Shown: positions 1-7,944, numbered from the stretch's first letter. The stretch: 34,652 nucleotides of DNA from Segatella cerevisiae (GCF_024054555.1 NZ_JAMXLY010000037.1:1-34652); one strand, 5' to 3'. Notes: generated by a model not told the origin, from the sequence alone. Numbers and translations: made by a program.

Positions 1-40
1 CTTCATCGGGGAAGCGTTTTGAAAATTCTATCAGTTTCAT
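1..40 (-). mobile_element. IS1595-family transposase, N-terminal fragment
   Basis: The minus strand opens an ATG at 38-40 and reads MKLIEFSKRFPDE before the window ends. This matches the opening of IS1595 (ISXO2-like) transposases of Bacteroidetes, which begin with an M-x-I/L-I-E-F-x-x-x-F-P-D-E pattern ahead of a zinc ribbon and the DDE domain. Only 13 residues are visible, so the family call rests on that short match. A Bacteroidetes-type -7 box (TACCTTTG on the minus strand, 66-73) with a TTG at 93-95 lies at the right distance upstream. The end of this element must therefore lie beyond about 95 and before about 128, where an older transposase remnant resumes. Confidence 0.6.
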
Positions 41-65
41 TTTGACGAGGTTTTGATAATTGATG

Positions 66-95
66 CAAAGGTAATGAATATCGGGGAATACTCAA
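66..95 (-). promoter_or_regulatory. Promoter of the IS1595-type transposase
   Basis: On the minus strand TTG (93-95) is followed after 19 bases by TACCTTTG (66-73), close to the Bacteroidetes sigma consensus TTG-N19/21-TAnnTTTG. The predicted transcript start, near 59, lies just before the transposase ATG at 40. Confidence 0.45.
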
Positions 96-127
96 AATTA
101 TTAATCACCCAATTGAGGATAATCATA

Positions 128-358
128 AAATATGATATGGCATACAAACGTTTCAGACATTTTGGAAAAGACAAGGTCACGATGGACTTTGCCTTCTTTG
201 CCATAGCCTTCAATCTTAAGAAAATGTGTGCAAGGATAAGAAAAACAGGATTAAAAGGCCTGTCTTCCTTCTTTTATCGCATAAAAAGACTTGTCTTGAC
301 TTGTCTGAGGCAGAATACACTGCAATTGATCATGTGCGATGGAAAAATCGCAGCCTGA
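128..358 (+). pseudogene. IS1182-family transposase, C-terminal remnant
   Basis: The frame reads KYDMAYKRFRHFGKDK, then VTMDFAFFAIAFNLKKMC, and stops at 356-358. This is the conserved C-terminal end of Bacteroidetes IS1182-type DDE transposases, where the R-F-R-H-F-G-K/L-D-K-V block precedes a hydrophobic A-F-F-A-x-A-F-N-x-K-K-M segment. Everything upstream, including the catalytic aspartates, is missing. The open frame continues back to 53, but those residues do not resemble the family and probably belong to the neighbouring IS1595-type element. The likely right end of the element is the inverted repeat finishing at 424. Family assignment is confident; the exact left breakpoint (roughly 96-128) is inferred. 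Confidence 0.72.
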
Positions 359-398
359 CAGTAAATGGCAAAGATAACTGAGAATGAGAAACAAAAAA

Positions 399-424
399 GA
401 GGATGTATCTTTTGACACACCCTC
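399..424 (-). terminator. Terminator of the folA operon, formed by an IS1182-type inverted repeat end
   Basis: Read on the minus strand, GAGGGTGTGTC, loop AAAA, GATACATCCTC pairs over all 11 positions (two G-U wobbles) and runs straight into TTTTTTGTTTC. Transcripts of folA, which ends at 470, would stop here. On the plus strand the same arms contain two A-C mismatches, so the structure is stronger for folA. The outer sequence (TTTTGACACACCCTC at 410-424) also resembles the terminal repeat of Bacteroidetes IS1182-type elements. Confidence 0.7.
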
Positions 425-469
425 TTTATTGTCATTTCTTTTATCATAGCGATAAATAGACGGTAGAGT

Positions 470-949
470 CTACCGGCTATAGTCAGCGAAGGTATAGGCA
501 TAAGGGTGGTTCTCGTCTGCCGGATGATGCTCCCGAGACTCTATATCCCAGTCGTCATAGGGCGGGAAGAAGGCATCTGCATGTTCAGGAGTGGCATTTA
601 CTTCAGTGAGGCAGAGTCGGTCTGAGCGCTTGATGGCCTGCTCATAGACACTGGCACCGCCGATAATGTAGATATCCTCGTCCTTGGCACAATGCGACAG
701 GGCTTCATCCAAAGAAGGAAATACTTCACAACCCGGCAAAATCTTTACCGTCTTACTCAGGACAATGTTGCGGCGGTGGGGCAGCGCCCCTTTGGGCAGA
801 GATTCGAATGTCTTCCGTCCCATGATGATGGTATGTTCGGTGGTCAGTTGTCTGAACCGCCTCATATCTTCATGTATCGGATAAAGGAGTTGGTTATGAA
901 AACCTATGGCGCGGTTTCTTGCGACGTTTGCGATAATAGTAATTCTCAT
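470..949 (-). CDS. folA: Dihydrofolate reductase
   Basis: Reduces dihydrofolate to tetrahydrofolate with NADPH, in the cytoplasm, regenerating the cofactor oxidised by the upstream thymidylate synthase. The 159-residue length is normal. Visible landmarks are the N-terminal strand with ANVARNRAIG, the active-site acid D28 in HEDMRRF, the NADPH-binding IMGRKTFESLP, RRNIVLS, and the IIGGASVYEQ motif. One oddity: residues 24-26 read P-I-H where Bacteroides enzymes usually have W-L-P, so the usual active-site tryptophan is replaced. That substitution bears on antifolate binding but all other core residues are present. It lies 59 bp after thyA on the same strand and is followed by a strong terminator, so it is the last gene of the rsmF-thyA-folA unit. 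Confidence 0.95.
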   Translation of the reverse strand: MRITIIANVARNRAIGFHNQLLYPIHEDMRRFRQLTTEHTIIMGRKTFESLPKGALPHRRNIVLSKTVKILPGCEVFPSLDEALSHCAKDEDIYIIGGASVYEQAIKRSDRLCLTEVNATPEHADAFFPPYDDWDIESREHHPADENHPYAYTFADYSR

Positions 950-1008
950 TTTCTGGTTATGATATCAGACCGAAGGGTCTCTGTCTGTCAGGGAAGGACA
1001 AATGGTCT

Positions 1009-1803
1009 TCACACTGATACTTGGGCAGAGATATGCGGCCAGGGATTATAGTCTGTCAATTCGAAATCTTCATATTTGAAATCGAAGATGCTCTTTACAT
1101 CAGGATTGATATGGAGATGCGGCAATGGTCTCGGTGTGCGGGTCAACTGCAGTTTAGCCTGTTCTATATGGTTGAGGTACAAGTGTGTATCCCCTGTCGT
1201 AACCACCAGATCTCCCGGCTGCAGATGAGTCACCTGTGCCGTCATCAGCAAGAGCAGTGCATAAGAAGCAATGTTAAAGGGCAGTCCTAGGAAAGTGTCA
1301 GCCGAACGCTGGTAGAGTTGTAGACTCAACTTGTTGCCTGCTACATAATACTGGAAAAGGCAGTGGCATGGTGGCAGCGCCATTTGTTCGACGTCTGCGG
1401 GATTCCAAGCCGTGACGATGAGACGTCTGGACTCAGGGTGCTCCTTGATCTGTTTGATGACACGCGTGATCTGATCGATAGAGCCACCGTGATAGTCCGG
1501 CCACGCGCGCCACTGGTGCCCATAGATCGGTCCTAGATCCCCATTCTTGTCAGCCCATTCATTCCAGATCCTCACGTTGTTTTCTTGCAGGTAATGTACG
1601 TTAGTGTCCCCCTTCAAGAACCAGAGGAGTTCGTAGATGATGGATCTCAGATGGAGTTTTTTGGTCGTCAGCAGAGGGAAGCCGTCATCTAAGTGGAATC
1701 TCATCTGATTTCCGAAGACGGAGATCGTACCTGTCCCCGTACGATCGTCTTTTCGTGTTCCTTCCGTCAGAATACGATGAAGTAAATCGAGATACTGTTT
1801 CAT
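1009..1803 (-). CDS. thyA: Thymidylate synthase
   Basis: Methylates dUMP to dTMP using methylenetetrahydrofolate, producing dihydrofolate for FolA. The protein is 264 residues, the same as the E. coli enzyme. The catalytic cysteine is C146 in [11 protein letters not shown]. The phosphate-binding arginine lies at R21 in KDDRTGTGT, and the substrate/folate elements [13 protein letters not shown] and the H-x-Y motif in GDTHLYLNH are intact. The start codon overlaps the stop of the upstream RNA methyltransferase in an ATGA arrangement (1800-1803), so translation is probably coupled. Folate-dependent ThyA next to FolA is a common arrangement and leaves no need for a ThyX here. Confidence 0.97.
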   Translation of the reverse strand: MKQYLDLLHRILTEGTRKDDRTGTGTISVFGNQMRFHLDDGFPLLTTKKLHLRSIIYELLWFLKGDTNVHYLQENNVRIWNEWADKNGDLGPIYGHQWRAWPDYHGGSIDQITRVIKQIKEHPESRRLIVTAWNPADVEQMALPPCHCLFQYYVAGNKLSLQLYQRSADTFLGLPFNIASYALLLLMTAQVTHLQPGDLVVTTGDTHLYLNHIEQAKLQLTRTPRPLPHLHINPDVKSIFDFKYEDFELTDYNPWPHISAQVSV

Positions 1804-3098
1804 ATATTGATGATTTTATTGTTTTCTGTCGGAATATGCGTACTGTTTATTTTCCATTCTTTCGGGTAGAGGTTGTTGGCCCGATGTCCGATGTTCTTTG
1901 CGAATCCCAAGGGAAAGTCCTGATAGCAGATCAATACAAATCCTGTGGGGCTGTCAGGGGGAAGCGTCAGGACTTCTTTCCTCAGGTAAGCGATGGCTTG
2001 GGTATAACTGACATTAATTTTGGGATAAGCGTCTTTGTCGGACCTTAAGGACAGTGCCTTGGAAATGTCGGGTACGAGAGACTTGCCTTTCCGCTCATCC
2101 GGCCGGATGCCATGAGAGAGGATATGGAGAGACCTCGCCGCTCTTTTCTCCAAGGCTTTCCATGAGGGTCGTTCTGCAGAGGTGTCAGTTCCGTGTTTTT
2201 TGAGGACAGCCATGAAAAGACCTTCCCCTTTTGTTTTCCCGGGGATGAATCTGTAAACAGGAAGGGGCTTTTGAGAGGTATCTGGTTTTGGCAGCAATGC
2301 CCCGGTAATGTTCCACTCCTGAGGCGTTTTTATCGGGATGAAATCAGCCCCAAGTTGTGAAGTGATCCACAAGACATTCTCTTCATCTTCCAGCGAATTA
2401 AAGGTACACGTCGAATAGATCAGAATACCTCCGGGTTTCAGACAATGCCAGATATCGCTCACGATCTCTCGTTGGAGCATCCTGCACTGTTCTACCTTTC
2501 CTGTGCTCCATTCCCGTATGGCATTTTCATCTTTTCTGAACATTCCTTCTCCTGAGCAGGGAACGTCCGTCAGGATAAGATCGAACTGTATGCCACTCTG
2601 TTGGTAATCCTTCGCATAATTGTTTGTGACGATGATGTCCGGATGTCCAAACTTCAGTACATTTTCGTTCAAGATCTGAGCCCTATTGCGGATCGGTTCA
2701 TTGCTGAAGAGCAGACTTCCCTGCGGAAGGGCACTCATCGCACAGGTGGTCTTTCCCCCCGGAGCTGCACAGAGGTCGAGAACTGTTACAGGATGGTCTA
2801 TGACCTGTCTGAGTACGTGGTCCAGAAACATCGAAGAAGCTTCTTGGACATAGTACACGCCGGCGTGGAGCAAAGGGTCGAAGGTGAAAGCCGGTCGTTG
2901 TTTCAGATAAATACCGCTTCTGCACCAAGGAACTTCACTTTTGGAATCCGGAATGTCCTTTGTGTCCAAGGTGTATTTGAAAGGATTGAACCTGATGCTT
3001 ACAGGAGAAGGTTGGTCCAGTCCTTCGCGAAACTGGCGGTACAATTGTTCCCCCATTAACCCCCGTGTATAACTTTCAAATGCCTCAGGTAGCTCCAT
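1800..3098 (-). CDS. NOL1/NOP2/Sun-type rRNA (cytosine-C5) methyltransferase, RsmF-like
   Basis: An S-adenosylmethionine-dependent RNA m5C methyltransferase. The AdoMet motif [12 protein letters not shown] is present. Both family cysteines are present too: the one in [14 protein letters not shown], which resolves the intermediate, and the nucleophile in [12 protein letters not shown]. The C-terminal part ([13 protein letters not shown] onward) matches the RsmF-type RNA-binding tail. An upstream ATG at 3146 is in frame, but the promoter (TTG 3144-3146, TATTTTTG 3116-3123) puts the transcript start near 3109. The start is therefore taken at 3098, giving [16 protein letters not shown] and 432 residues. 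It is the first gene of the unit with thyA and folA. The exact target base in 16S rRNA is not deducible here. Confidence 0.88.
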   Translation of the reverse strand: MELPEAFESYTRGLMGEQLYRQFREGLDQPSPVSIRFNPFKYTLDTKDIPDSKSEVPWCRSGIYLKQRPAFTFDPLLHAGVYYVQEASSMFLDHVLRQVIDHPVTVLDLCAAPGGKTTCAMSALPQGSLLFSNEPIRNRAQILNENVLKFGHPDIIVTNNYAKDYQQSGIQFDLILTDVPCSGEGMFRKDENAIREWSTGKVEQCRMLQREIVSDIWHCLKPGGILIYSTCTFNSLEDEENVLWITSQLGADFIPIKTPQEWNITGALLPKPDTSQKPLPVYRFIPGKTKGEGLFMAVLKKHGTDTSAERPSWKALEKRAARSLHILSHGIRPDERKGKSLVPDISKALSLRSDKDAYPKINVSYTQAIAYLRKEVLTLPPDSPTGFVLICYQDFPLGFAKNIGHRANNLYPKEWKINSTHIPTENNKIINI

Positions 3099-3115
3099 AT
3101 TTTCGGTTTTCCTTG

Positions 3116-3146
3116 CAAAAATACGATTTTTTTTGTTCCTTTGCAA
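3116..3146 (-). promoter_or_regulatory. Promoter of the rsmF-thyA-folA operon
   Basis: On the minus strand TTG (3144-3146), 20 bases, then TATTTTTG (3116-3123): a full match to the Bacteroidetes primary-sigma consensus. It lies about 18 bases before the ATG at 3098 and decides that start over the upstream one. Confidence 0.7.
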
Positions 3147-3199
3147 CTAATTGCAGATGAGATGCATCTAATAGATAGAAAATTTAAAAAGAAGATAAG

Positions 3200-4021
3200 A
3201 TGAAAAAAGTTTGGATTGCATTGATGATGCTGATGCTGACAGTGAGTTTATCTGCTGTTTCGACAGTTCCGAGACACAGACATCATCCTCAGACAGAAGC
3301 GTCTGCAACTAAGGGCACACAAGGTAACCAACCGATTGATGCCTTTTCTGATACGACCTCGGCGTCTGATGATTCTGGTGATGAAGATTCTGCTGATGTG
3401 GAACCCGCTTCGGTCGATGATTCGGATGACCAATCCTCAAACGATGTCTTTCACTGGGTCGACAAGATACTGGACGGTACTGTAGGATTTGGAGGTATCC
3501 TGTTCGCCACTGTGGTTGTCATTCTGGTATTCCTGTTCCTGACCTCTCCGTTCATCGTCATCGCCTTGATCGTCTGGTGGCTGATCAAGCGGCGGAACAA
3601 GCGATTGGATTTGGCCCAAAAAGCGGTAGAGCACGGACAGCCTATCCCAGAGTCTGACATGCCAATAGAGCGGCAGTCTGACAAATACCTGATGAAGCGG
3701 GGACTGCGCAATGGGTTCTTGGGACTTGGGCTGATGATCATGTTCTGGTTCTGGGATGCCTCCTTCCTGGCAGGAATAGCAGCACTGGTCTTCGTATATG
3801 GTGCCGGACAGGCATTCATCGCCTGGGCATCAGAGAATAATGTGTTTCACCGGGGGATGACAAAGGGTAATGAGCAGAAGGCAGATCCCGGCAAAAAGGC
3901 TGATGGCGGGGCGTCTCAGACCCAGAATGAATCTGGTGCAGCTGCCTCTGATCCTGGAGATCAGGGGAGTAAGTCAGAAAACAATCCTGTAGATAATGGG
4001 GATACTGCTGAGAAGGAGTAA
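3200..4021 (+). CDS. Membrane protein, DUF6249-like
   Basis: Function unknown. The 273-residue protein starts with a signal peptide (MKKVWIALMMLMLTVSLSAVS). An acidic Ser/Asp-rich stretch follows (about 45-80), then two closely spaced hydrophobic segments (about 93-130) ending in a basic WWLIKRRNKR. Next come a polar segment with KAVEHGQPIPESDM and two more hydrophobic segments (about 172-205). The polar tail (210-273) is rich in Asp, Gly, Glu and Lys. This layout resembles DUF6249 proteins of Bacteroidetes, assigned from memory of the family. It is followed 46 bp later by a sigma factor and a DUF5056-like gene on the same strand. That suggests a membrane component of the same regulatory unit. 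No clear TAnnTTTG promoter was found; the only nearby dyad is AGATGCATCT at 3160-3169. Confidence 0.7.
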   Translation: MKKVWIALMMLMLTVSLSAVSTVPRHRHHPQTEASATKGTQGNQPIDAFSDTTSASDDSGDEDSADVEPASVDDSDDQSSNDVFHWVDKILDGTVGFGGILFATVVVILVFLFLTSPFIVIALIVWWLIKRRNKRLDLAQKAVEHGQPIPESDMPIERQSDKYLMKRGLRNGFLGLGLMIMFWFWDASFLAGIAALVFVYGAGQAFIAWASENNVFHRGMTKGNEQKADPGKKADGGASQTQNESGAAASDPGDQGSKSENNPVDNGDTAEKE

Positions 4022-4067
4022 CCTTCTCAAGCAGGTAACATTTTTGACTCTCTGAAACCGATTCATA

Positions 4068-4613
4068 TTGAAAAAGTTGGATGATCTTTCCCTGGTCACC
4101 AGGGTAGCCGTATTTCATGACTCCCGGTCTTTCGATCGGTTAGTCGTGAAATATCAGTCGCCTGTCAGAAAATTCTTTCTGAGTCAGACACTTGGAAATC
4201 AGCCGCTGAGTGATGATCTGGCTCAAGAGACCTTCCTCAAGGTGTATCTGAATATACGGAAATTCCGCGGGATCTCTCATTTCTCGACCTGGCTCTATCG
4301 GATTGCCTACAATGTGTGGTATGATTATCTCAGGCGACACAAACAGACTTCCGACTTAGATGCGCCGCAAGTCAGGGGCCGAATAGGGGAGGGCAGTGAC
4401 CGGAATCTGAGCATGGATCTCTACAATGCCCTTCAGATCCTCAGCGAGAAGGAACGTCTTTGCATTACTCTTCAGTTGATCGAGGGTCAACCGATAGAGA
4501 AGATTGCGGAGATCTCAGGACTTAACTCCAATACGGTCAAGTCGCACCTCCTACGGGGCAAAGAAAAATTAGCTAATTATTTAAGAAAGAATGGATATGA
4601 TCGAAAGGGATGA
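4068..4613 (+). CDS. ECF-type RNA polymerase sigma factor
   Basis: A 181-residue sigma-70 family protein. Region 2 spans about residues 22-92 and includes DDLAQETFLKVYLNI and FSTWLYRIAYNVWYDYLR, which contact core polymerase and the -10 element. Region 4 (about 122-175) carries the helix-turn-helix GQPIEKIAEISGLNSNTVKS. No ATG fits: an in-frame stop lies at 4053-4055, and the first usable start is TTG at 4068, giving MKKLDDLSLVTRVAVFH, which matches the family's usual opening. A rare TTG start would keep translation low. Its 3' end overlaps the next gene by 23 bp, so the two are translated together. The following small membrane protein is the probable partner. Confidence 0.88.
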   Translation: MKKLDDLSLVTRVAVFHDSRSFDRLVVKYQSPVRKFFLSQTLGNQPLSDDLAQETFLKVYLNIRKFRGISHFSTWLYRIAYNVWYDYLRRHKQTSDLDAPQVRGRIGEGSDRNLSMDLYNALQILSEKERLCITLQLIEGQPIEKIAEISGLNSNTVKSHLLRGKEKLANYLRKNGYDRKG

Positions 4614-4983
4614 ACAGTTAGTCAACCGGTTTTTTGCAGAACATTCCGAACCGATTCCCGACAAAGGATTTTCGGAAAAGGTGATGCGGAATATCCCTGA
4701 CCGTGCATGGTATATCAGTAGGATATGGGGTGTCTTATGCGTCATTGCCGGTATATTGTTGTTTGTCGAAATGAAGGGATGGGAGCTATTGGGAACGTTG
4801 TTCCAATCTTCCTTTATCGGAGCATATCATTCTTGTGCCGAGAAGGTCTCACATATCAAGATTACTGATATCCTTTCTCATTTTGACATTTCCGGGCACA
4901 CGATCCTGATGTTCATGGCCGGGGCTGTCACTGTCATGCTGGTCCTGATATACAATGTCATCATGGATGAAAAAGAGAAATAA
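4591..4983 (+). CDS. Small membrane protein, DUF5056-like; putative anti-sigma partner
   Basis: The 130-residue protein has a soluble N-terminal part (DEQLVNRFFAEHSEPIPDKGFSEKVMRNIPDR, shown here only as a landmark for residues 7-38) and two membrane segments at about 43-63 and 104-124. It ends in a short charged tail. The N-terminal pattern matches DUF5056 proteins that sit beside sigma factors in Bacteroides. The role as a membrane-bound regulator of the overlapping sigma factor is inferred from position and topology and has not been demonstrated by any recognised anti-sigma fold. It overlaps the sigma gene by 23 bp. No intrinsic terminator with a T-tract was seen right after it. Confidence 0.72.
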   Translation: MDMIERDEQLVNRFFAEHSEPIPDKGFSEKVMRNIPDRAWYISRIWGVLCVIAGILLFVEMKGWELLGTLFQSSFIGAYHSCAEKVSHIKITDILSHFDISGHTILMFMAGAVTVMLVLIYNVIMDEKEK

Positions 4984-5029
4984 GCACAATTATTGTTATG
5001 CTTGTTTTCAGCCCTGATGATGAGTGCAA

Positions 5030-5080
5030 GGACCTGCAAATCAAATGGAGCGACTTAGATTTCATTTGATTTGCAGGTCC
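5030..5080. repeat. Perfect 18-bp inverted repeat
   Basis: Left arm GGACCTGCAAATCAAATG (5030-5047) and right arm CATTTGATTTGCAGGTCC (5063-5080) are perfectly complementary around a 15-base loop. There is no T-tract on either side, so this is unlikely to be a simple terminator. The right arm is also the beginning of the tandem repeat that follows. Confidence 0.8.
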
Positions 5081-5178
5081 ATTCTATACTACTGTCCTCG
5101 TATGTTGTCCGAATGTACACTTTTTGATTTGCAGGTCTATTCTACACCACTGCCCTCGTGCGTTGGAATGTACACTTT
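5067..5178. repeat. Two tandem imperfect repeats of about 58 and 54 bp
   Basis: Unit 1 (5067-5124) and unit 2 (5125-5178) both begin TGATTTGCAGGT, share ATTCTA, CCTCGT and end with GAATGTACACTTT. They differ at scattered positions and by a short deletion in unit 2. The identity is directly visible; the origin is not known. They sit between the sigma-factor unit and a possible outer-membrane-protein remnant. Confidence 0.75.
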
Positions 5179-5185
5179 CGTATTC

Positions 5186-5446
5186 CCCAAGAAAGACATA
5201 GAAATAAAATCTGACGATGAAACATCCATCCACGAAATTTCTTCATTCCACTATAAGACGTGCAGCCTGCTGGATGCAAGCCTTCATTACACTATCAATA
5301 AAACATGGGGAGTAGGAGTCTGTTTCACTAATATCCTGGATACTTCATCGTCTGTCATCACGCAGAACATTGGATTCCATACCGTTCTTACCGCGCTTTC
5401 ACTCTGCCCTTACGAATTTCTGGCGCAAGTCTTACTGAGATGTTAA
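5186..5446 (+). pseudogene. Possible C-terminal remnant of an outer-membrane beta-barrel protein
   Basis: An open frame ends at 5446 with features of the last strands of Bacteroidetes outer-membrane receptors. LLDASLHYTINKTWGVGV is followed by FTNILDTSSSVITQNIGFHT and a final CPYEFLAQVLLRC. Family members usually end in R-P-x-E-F-L and an aromatic residue, so the two cysteines look like decayed arginine and phenylalanine codons. No signal peptide, plug or start region is visible, and the frame upstream runs through tandem repeats. This is recognition by pattern, not a search, so the call is tentative. An alternative is a chance open frame. Confidence 0.35.
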
Positions 5447-5518
5447 GACCTTCGGTATGTCTTCAGTCAGTATCCGTATGGTGTTGACGCTGTCTCCATT
5501 GAAAAGGGACTATACAAA

Positions 5519-5548
5519 AAAATGCAGTAGATCGATCTACTGCATTTT
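5519..5548. terminator. Bidirectional terminator, perfect 30-bp palindrome
   Basis: AAAATGCAGTAGATC (5519-5533) is directly followed by its exact reverse complement GATCTACTGCATTTT (5534-5548). On the minus strand it follows the TonB receptor stop at 5568 and runs into a TTTT...TTTG tract; on the plus strand it closes the decayed region. The A-rich left flank and T-rich right flank suit termination in both directions. Confidence 0.82.
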
Positions 5549-5567
5549 CTATCCTTTGTTTTTTACG

Positions 5568-7904
5568 TCAAATACCTATCTTGATACCTGCGTAGAAACT
5601 TCTGGGAGAGGCCGGACCGTAAATATAATTCGAATCACGGTTATACCCTTTATCGAAGTCTTTCTGATAGGCATTGGTAATATTCTGAATGCCCCCGTAC
5701 AATTGCAGGGTCGATGTCTGGAAGAGGTGGAAATCATAAGACAGTTTTAAGTTGATATTCATGAACGTCCGCGTTTTTACAGCAATATCCACAGGCGTTC
5801 CTGAGCTCTTGACGTGTTGTACCAACATGTGTCCGGTATAATTGCCTGACAAAGATGCAGAGAAATTCTTGATGGGTGTAAAGGTAGAGGCAAGATACCC
5901 GTAGGTATCAGGTGTGCGGAACATCCTCCGCTCTTTTGGCGCAGAAGCACTCCACTGTTCAGCATCGTTGTATTTGCTTTGCTGGAAGGTCATCCCTGCC
6001 TGCAGTTGGAACCACTGCGAAAAAGTCGCCTTACCTTCTATGTTGGCTCCGGCTACTTTAGCACCTGTGCCATTGTAGCGTTCCAGAACTTTGTTGCCAT
6101 CCTGATCCGGCTGAGGCAGATAACGCTCGGAAAAGACATGCGAGAGGTTAGTGTAGAAACCTTCAATCAACAGATTAGTCTCTACATTGCCGAATTGGTG
6201 GTAGAGATCAGCCGAAGCACTCAGACTGTAAGATTTTTCTTCCCGTAGATTATCGGCAAGATGAATTTTGATTCGTTCACCTCCTGAAACACTGATGTGC
6301 AGATCTTCGTCAAAGGTCTGAGGGGCACGGAAACCGGTAGAAAAGGTGAGTCTGAAATTCATGTTATGACTGGGATTATACCTAAGGTTGATTCGCGGAC
6401 TGAAGATGACGTGGTCGACGAGGTTGTGCTTGTCAAACCGACCTCCGATCAGGAATCCCCATTGATCTGTTTTCCATTCATTTTGCAAGAGTGCACTATA
6501 AATGTTGACATATTGCTTGGTGCTTGTCCCATAGCCGAGAGCATGATCTTGTAAACCGTCAAAATTGTATTCCAGTCCTGTAGTTAAAACAGCGGGCATG
6601 AATAGCAGTTTCTTGAAGTTGAGGGTGTATTGGCTACCTCCGATTACCGTAATGTCATGTGTCTTGCCATAAGATTTCAAGGCATTGGCCACGCTTTCGG
6701 CCGAGCCGTCACCTGTGCCGCCATAATAACTCTTTCTGTCCGTATTCTGGAATGACAAATAAGTATTCAGGTGGTTTTCCGAGGATGGAGAATAGAGGTC
6801 AAAGTTGATTCCGCCGCCATTGATGTCATGGTCGATCTGTTCAGTGATATTGGACTCATGGGCCGGCAGGGACAGATTGTTGCCGCCACGCCTGAACTCC
6901 CTGATATTGTCATACTGTACTGAGAGTTTGGAGTAGGTGCCAGTCTTGATAAAAGACCTGAAGCCAACAGTCTCACCGTTGATGATAGGCATTTCCGTAT
7001 AACCGTCATGGTCGTAGTCGAAACCAGGCCGGTGATGGCTTTCCCCGTAAACGTAGAGCCCTGCCTTGTGGTCGCTACTGACAACTGAGGCGTTCATCGT
7101 GGTGTTGTTTTGAAAGCAACTTCTGCCATCGATGGACATAATGGTATGACTGAATTCCGCAAAATTGCGGACCGGTTCTTTCGTGATGATATTAATGACA
7201 CCTCCGATTGACGAAGCGCCATACAGAGCAGAACCGCCACCTCTGATGACCTCTACCCTGTCGATCATGTTCGAAGGAATTTGCTCCAGTCCATAGACCC
7301 CGTTCAATGCAGAGAATATCGGTCGGGAGTCGATCAGAATTTGTGAATAATGGCCGTCAAGTCCATTGATGCGGACTTGAGTGTATCCACAGTTCTGGCA
7401 ATTATCTTCTGTCCGTACACCCGGTTGGAAGTTGAGCCCTTGAGCCAGATCCGTAGATTGTGTCATATCATAGAGTTTGGAACTCAACACATTGACCAGA
7501 ACAGGCGACAGACGTTTGATCGTTTCTTCCCTGTTGGCTGAGACTACTACTTCGTCCAGCAAAACTTTATCTTCTTCTATTGCGAGATCCCTTTTATTGG
7601 AGCCCTCCTGAAGTTGGATGGGCTTGTTGTATATTTTGTATCCTACTTTCCTGACCAGAAGGGTACGGTTTCCTGTAGGAATATTCTGTAAACTATAATA
7701 CCCCGAGGTATCCGTTTCCGAACTCAGTGTCGTTCCTTTTATGGATATGATGACATCCGCGATGCCTTTATTGCTTCCCTTCTTTTTTACAAATCCCGTG
7801 AGTACTGCCTTTTTAGTTCTTGATAAACTATCTGTATTGTCGGCTGCGTGACAGAGCATTGAGAGCATCAAGAGAACGATGCAAAAACAAACTGTCTTTT
7901 TCAT
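5568..7904 (-). CDS. TonB-dependent outer-membrane receptor with carboxypeptidase-like N-terminal domain
   Basis: A 778-residue outer-membrane importer. A signal peptide (about 1-20) is followed by a CarboxypepD_reg-like domain (about 33-112; VLTGFVKKKGSNKGIADVI). Next come a TonB-box-like segment (LLDEVVVSA), a plug domain (about 125-245, with RVEVIRGGGSALYGASSIGG) and a 22-strand-type barrel ending in YAGIKIGI. The plug carries NCQNCGYTQVRINGLDG, typical of a Bacteroidetes receptor subfamily whose substrate I cannot name; the paired cysteines suggest a metal or metal complex, but that is inference. The upstream small His/Cys-rich frame (40 bp away) would fit a metal-linked role. No cobalamin riboswitch motif was seen in the leader. 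Confidence 0.9.
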   Translation of the reverse strand: MKKTVCFCIVLLMLSMLCHAADNTDSLSRTKKAVLTGFVKKKGSNKGIADVIISIKGTTLSSETDTSGYYSLQNIPTGNRTLLVRKVGYKIYNKPIQLQEGSNKRDLAIEEDKVLLDEVVVSANREETIKRLSPVLVNVLSSKLYDMTQSTDLAQGLNFQPGVRTEDNCQNCGYTQVRINGLDGHYSQILIDSRPIFSALNGVYGLEQIPSNMIDRVEVIRGGGSALYGASSIGGVINIITKEPVRNFAEFSHTIMSIDGRSCFQNNTTMNASVVSSDHKAGLYVYGESHHRPGFDYDHDGYTEMPIINGETVGFRSFIKTGTYSKLSVQYDNIREFRRGGNNLSLPAHESNITEQIDHDINGGGINFDLYSPSSENHLNTYLSFQNTDRKSYYGGTGDGSAESVANALKSYGKTHDITVIGGSQYTLNFKKLLFMPAVLTTGLEYNFDGLQDHALGYGTSTKQYVNIYSALLQNEWKTDQWGFLIGGRFDKHNLVDHVIFSPRINLRYNPSHNMNFRLTFSTGFRAPQTFDEDLHISVSGGERIKIHLADNLREEKSYSLSASADLYHQFGNVETNLLIEGFYTNLSHVFSERYLPQPDQDGNKVLERYNGTGAKVAGANIEGKATFSQWFQLQAGMTFQQSKYNDAEQWSASAPKERRMFRTPDTYGYLASTFTPIKNFSASLSGNYTGHMLVQHVKSSGTPVDIAVKTRTFMNINLKLSYDFHLFQTSTLQLYGGIQNITNAYQKDFDKGYNRDSNYIYGPASPRSFYAGIKIGI

Positions 7905-7944
7905 GTCTTTTTTTTGAGTTTTTAATTTTTCGACCTTTTACTAT

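Noticed and set aside
5457..5750. 97-residue plus-strand frame
   Set aside because: It runs through the palindromic terminator and antisense to the end of the TonB receptor gene; no coding signal.
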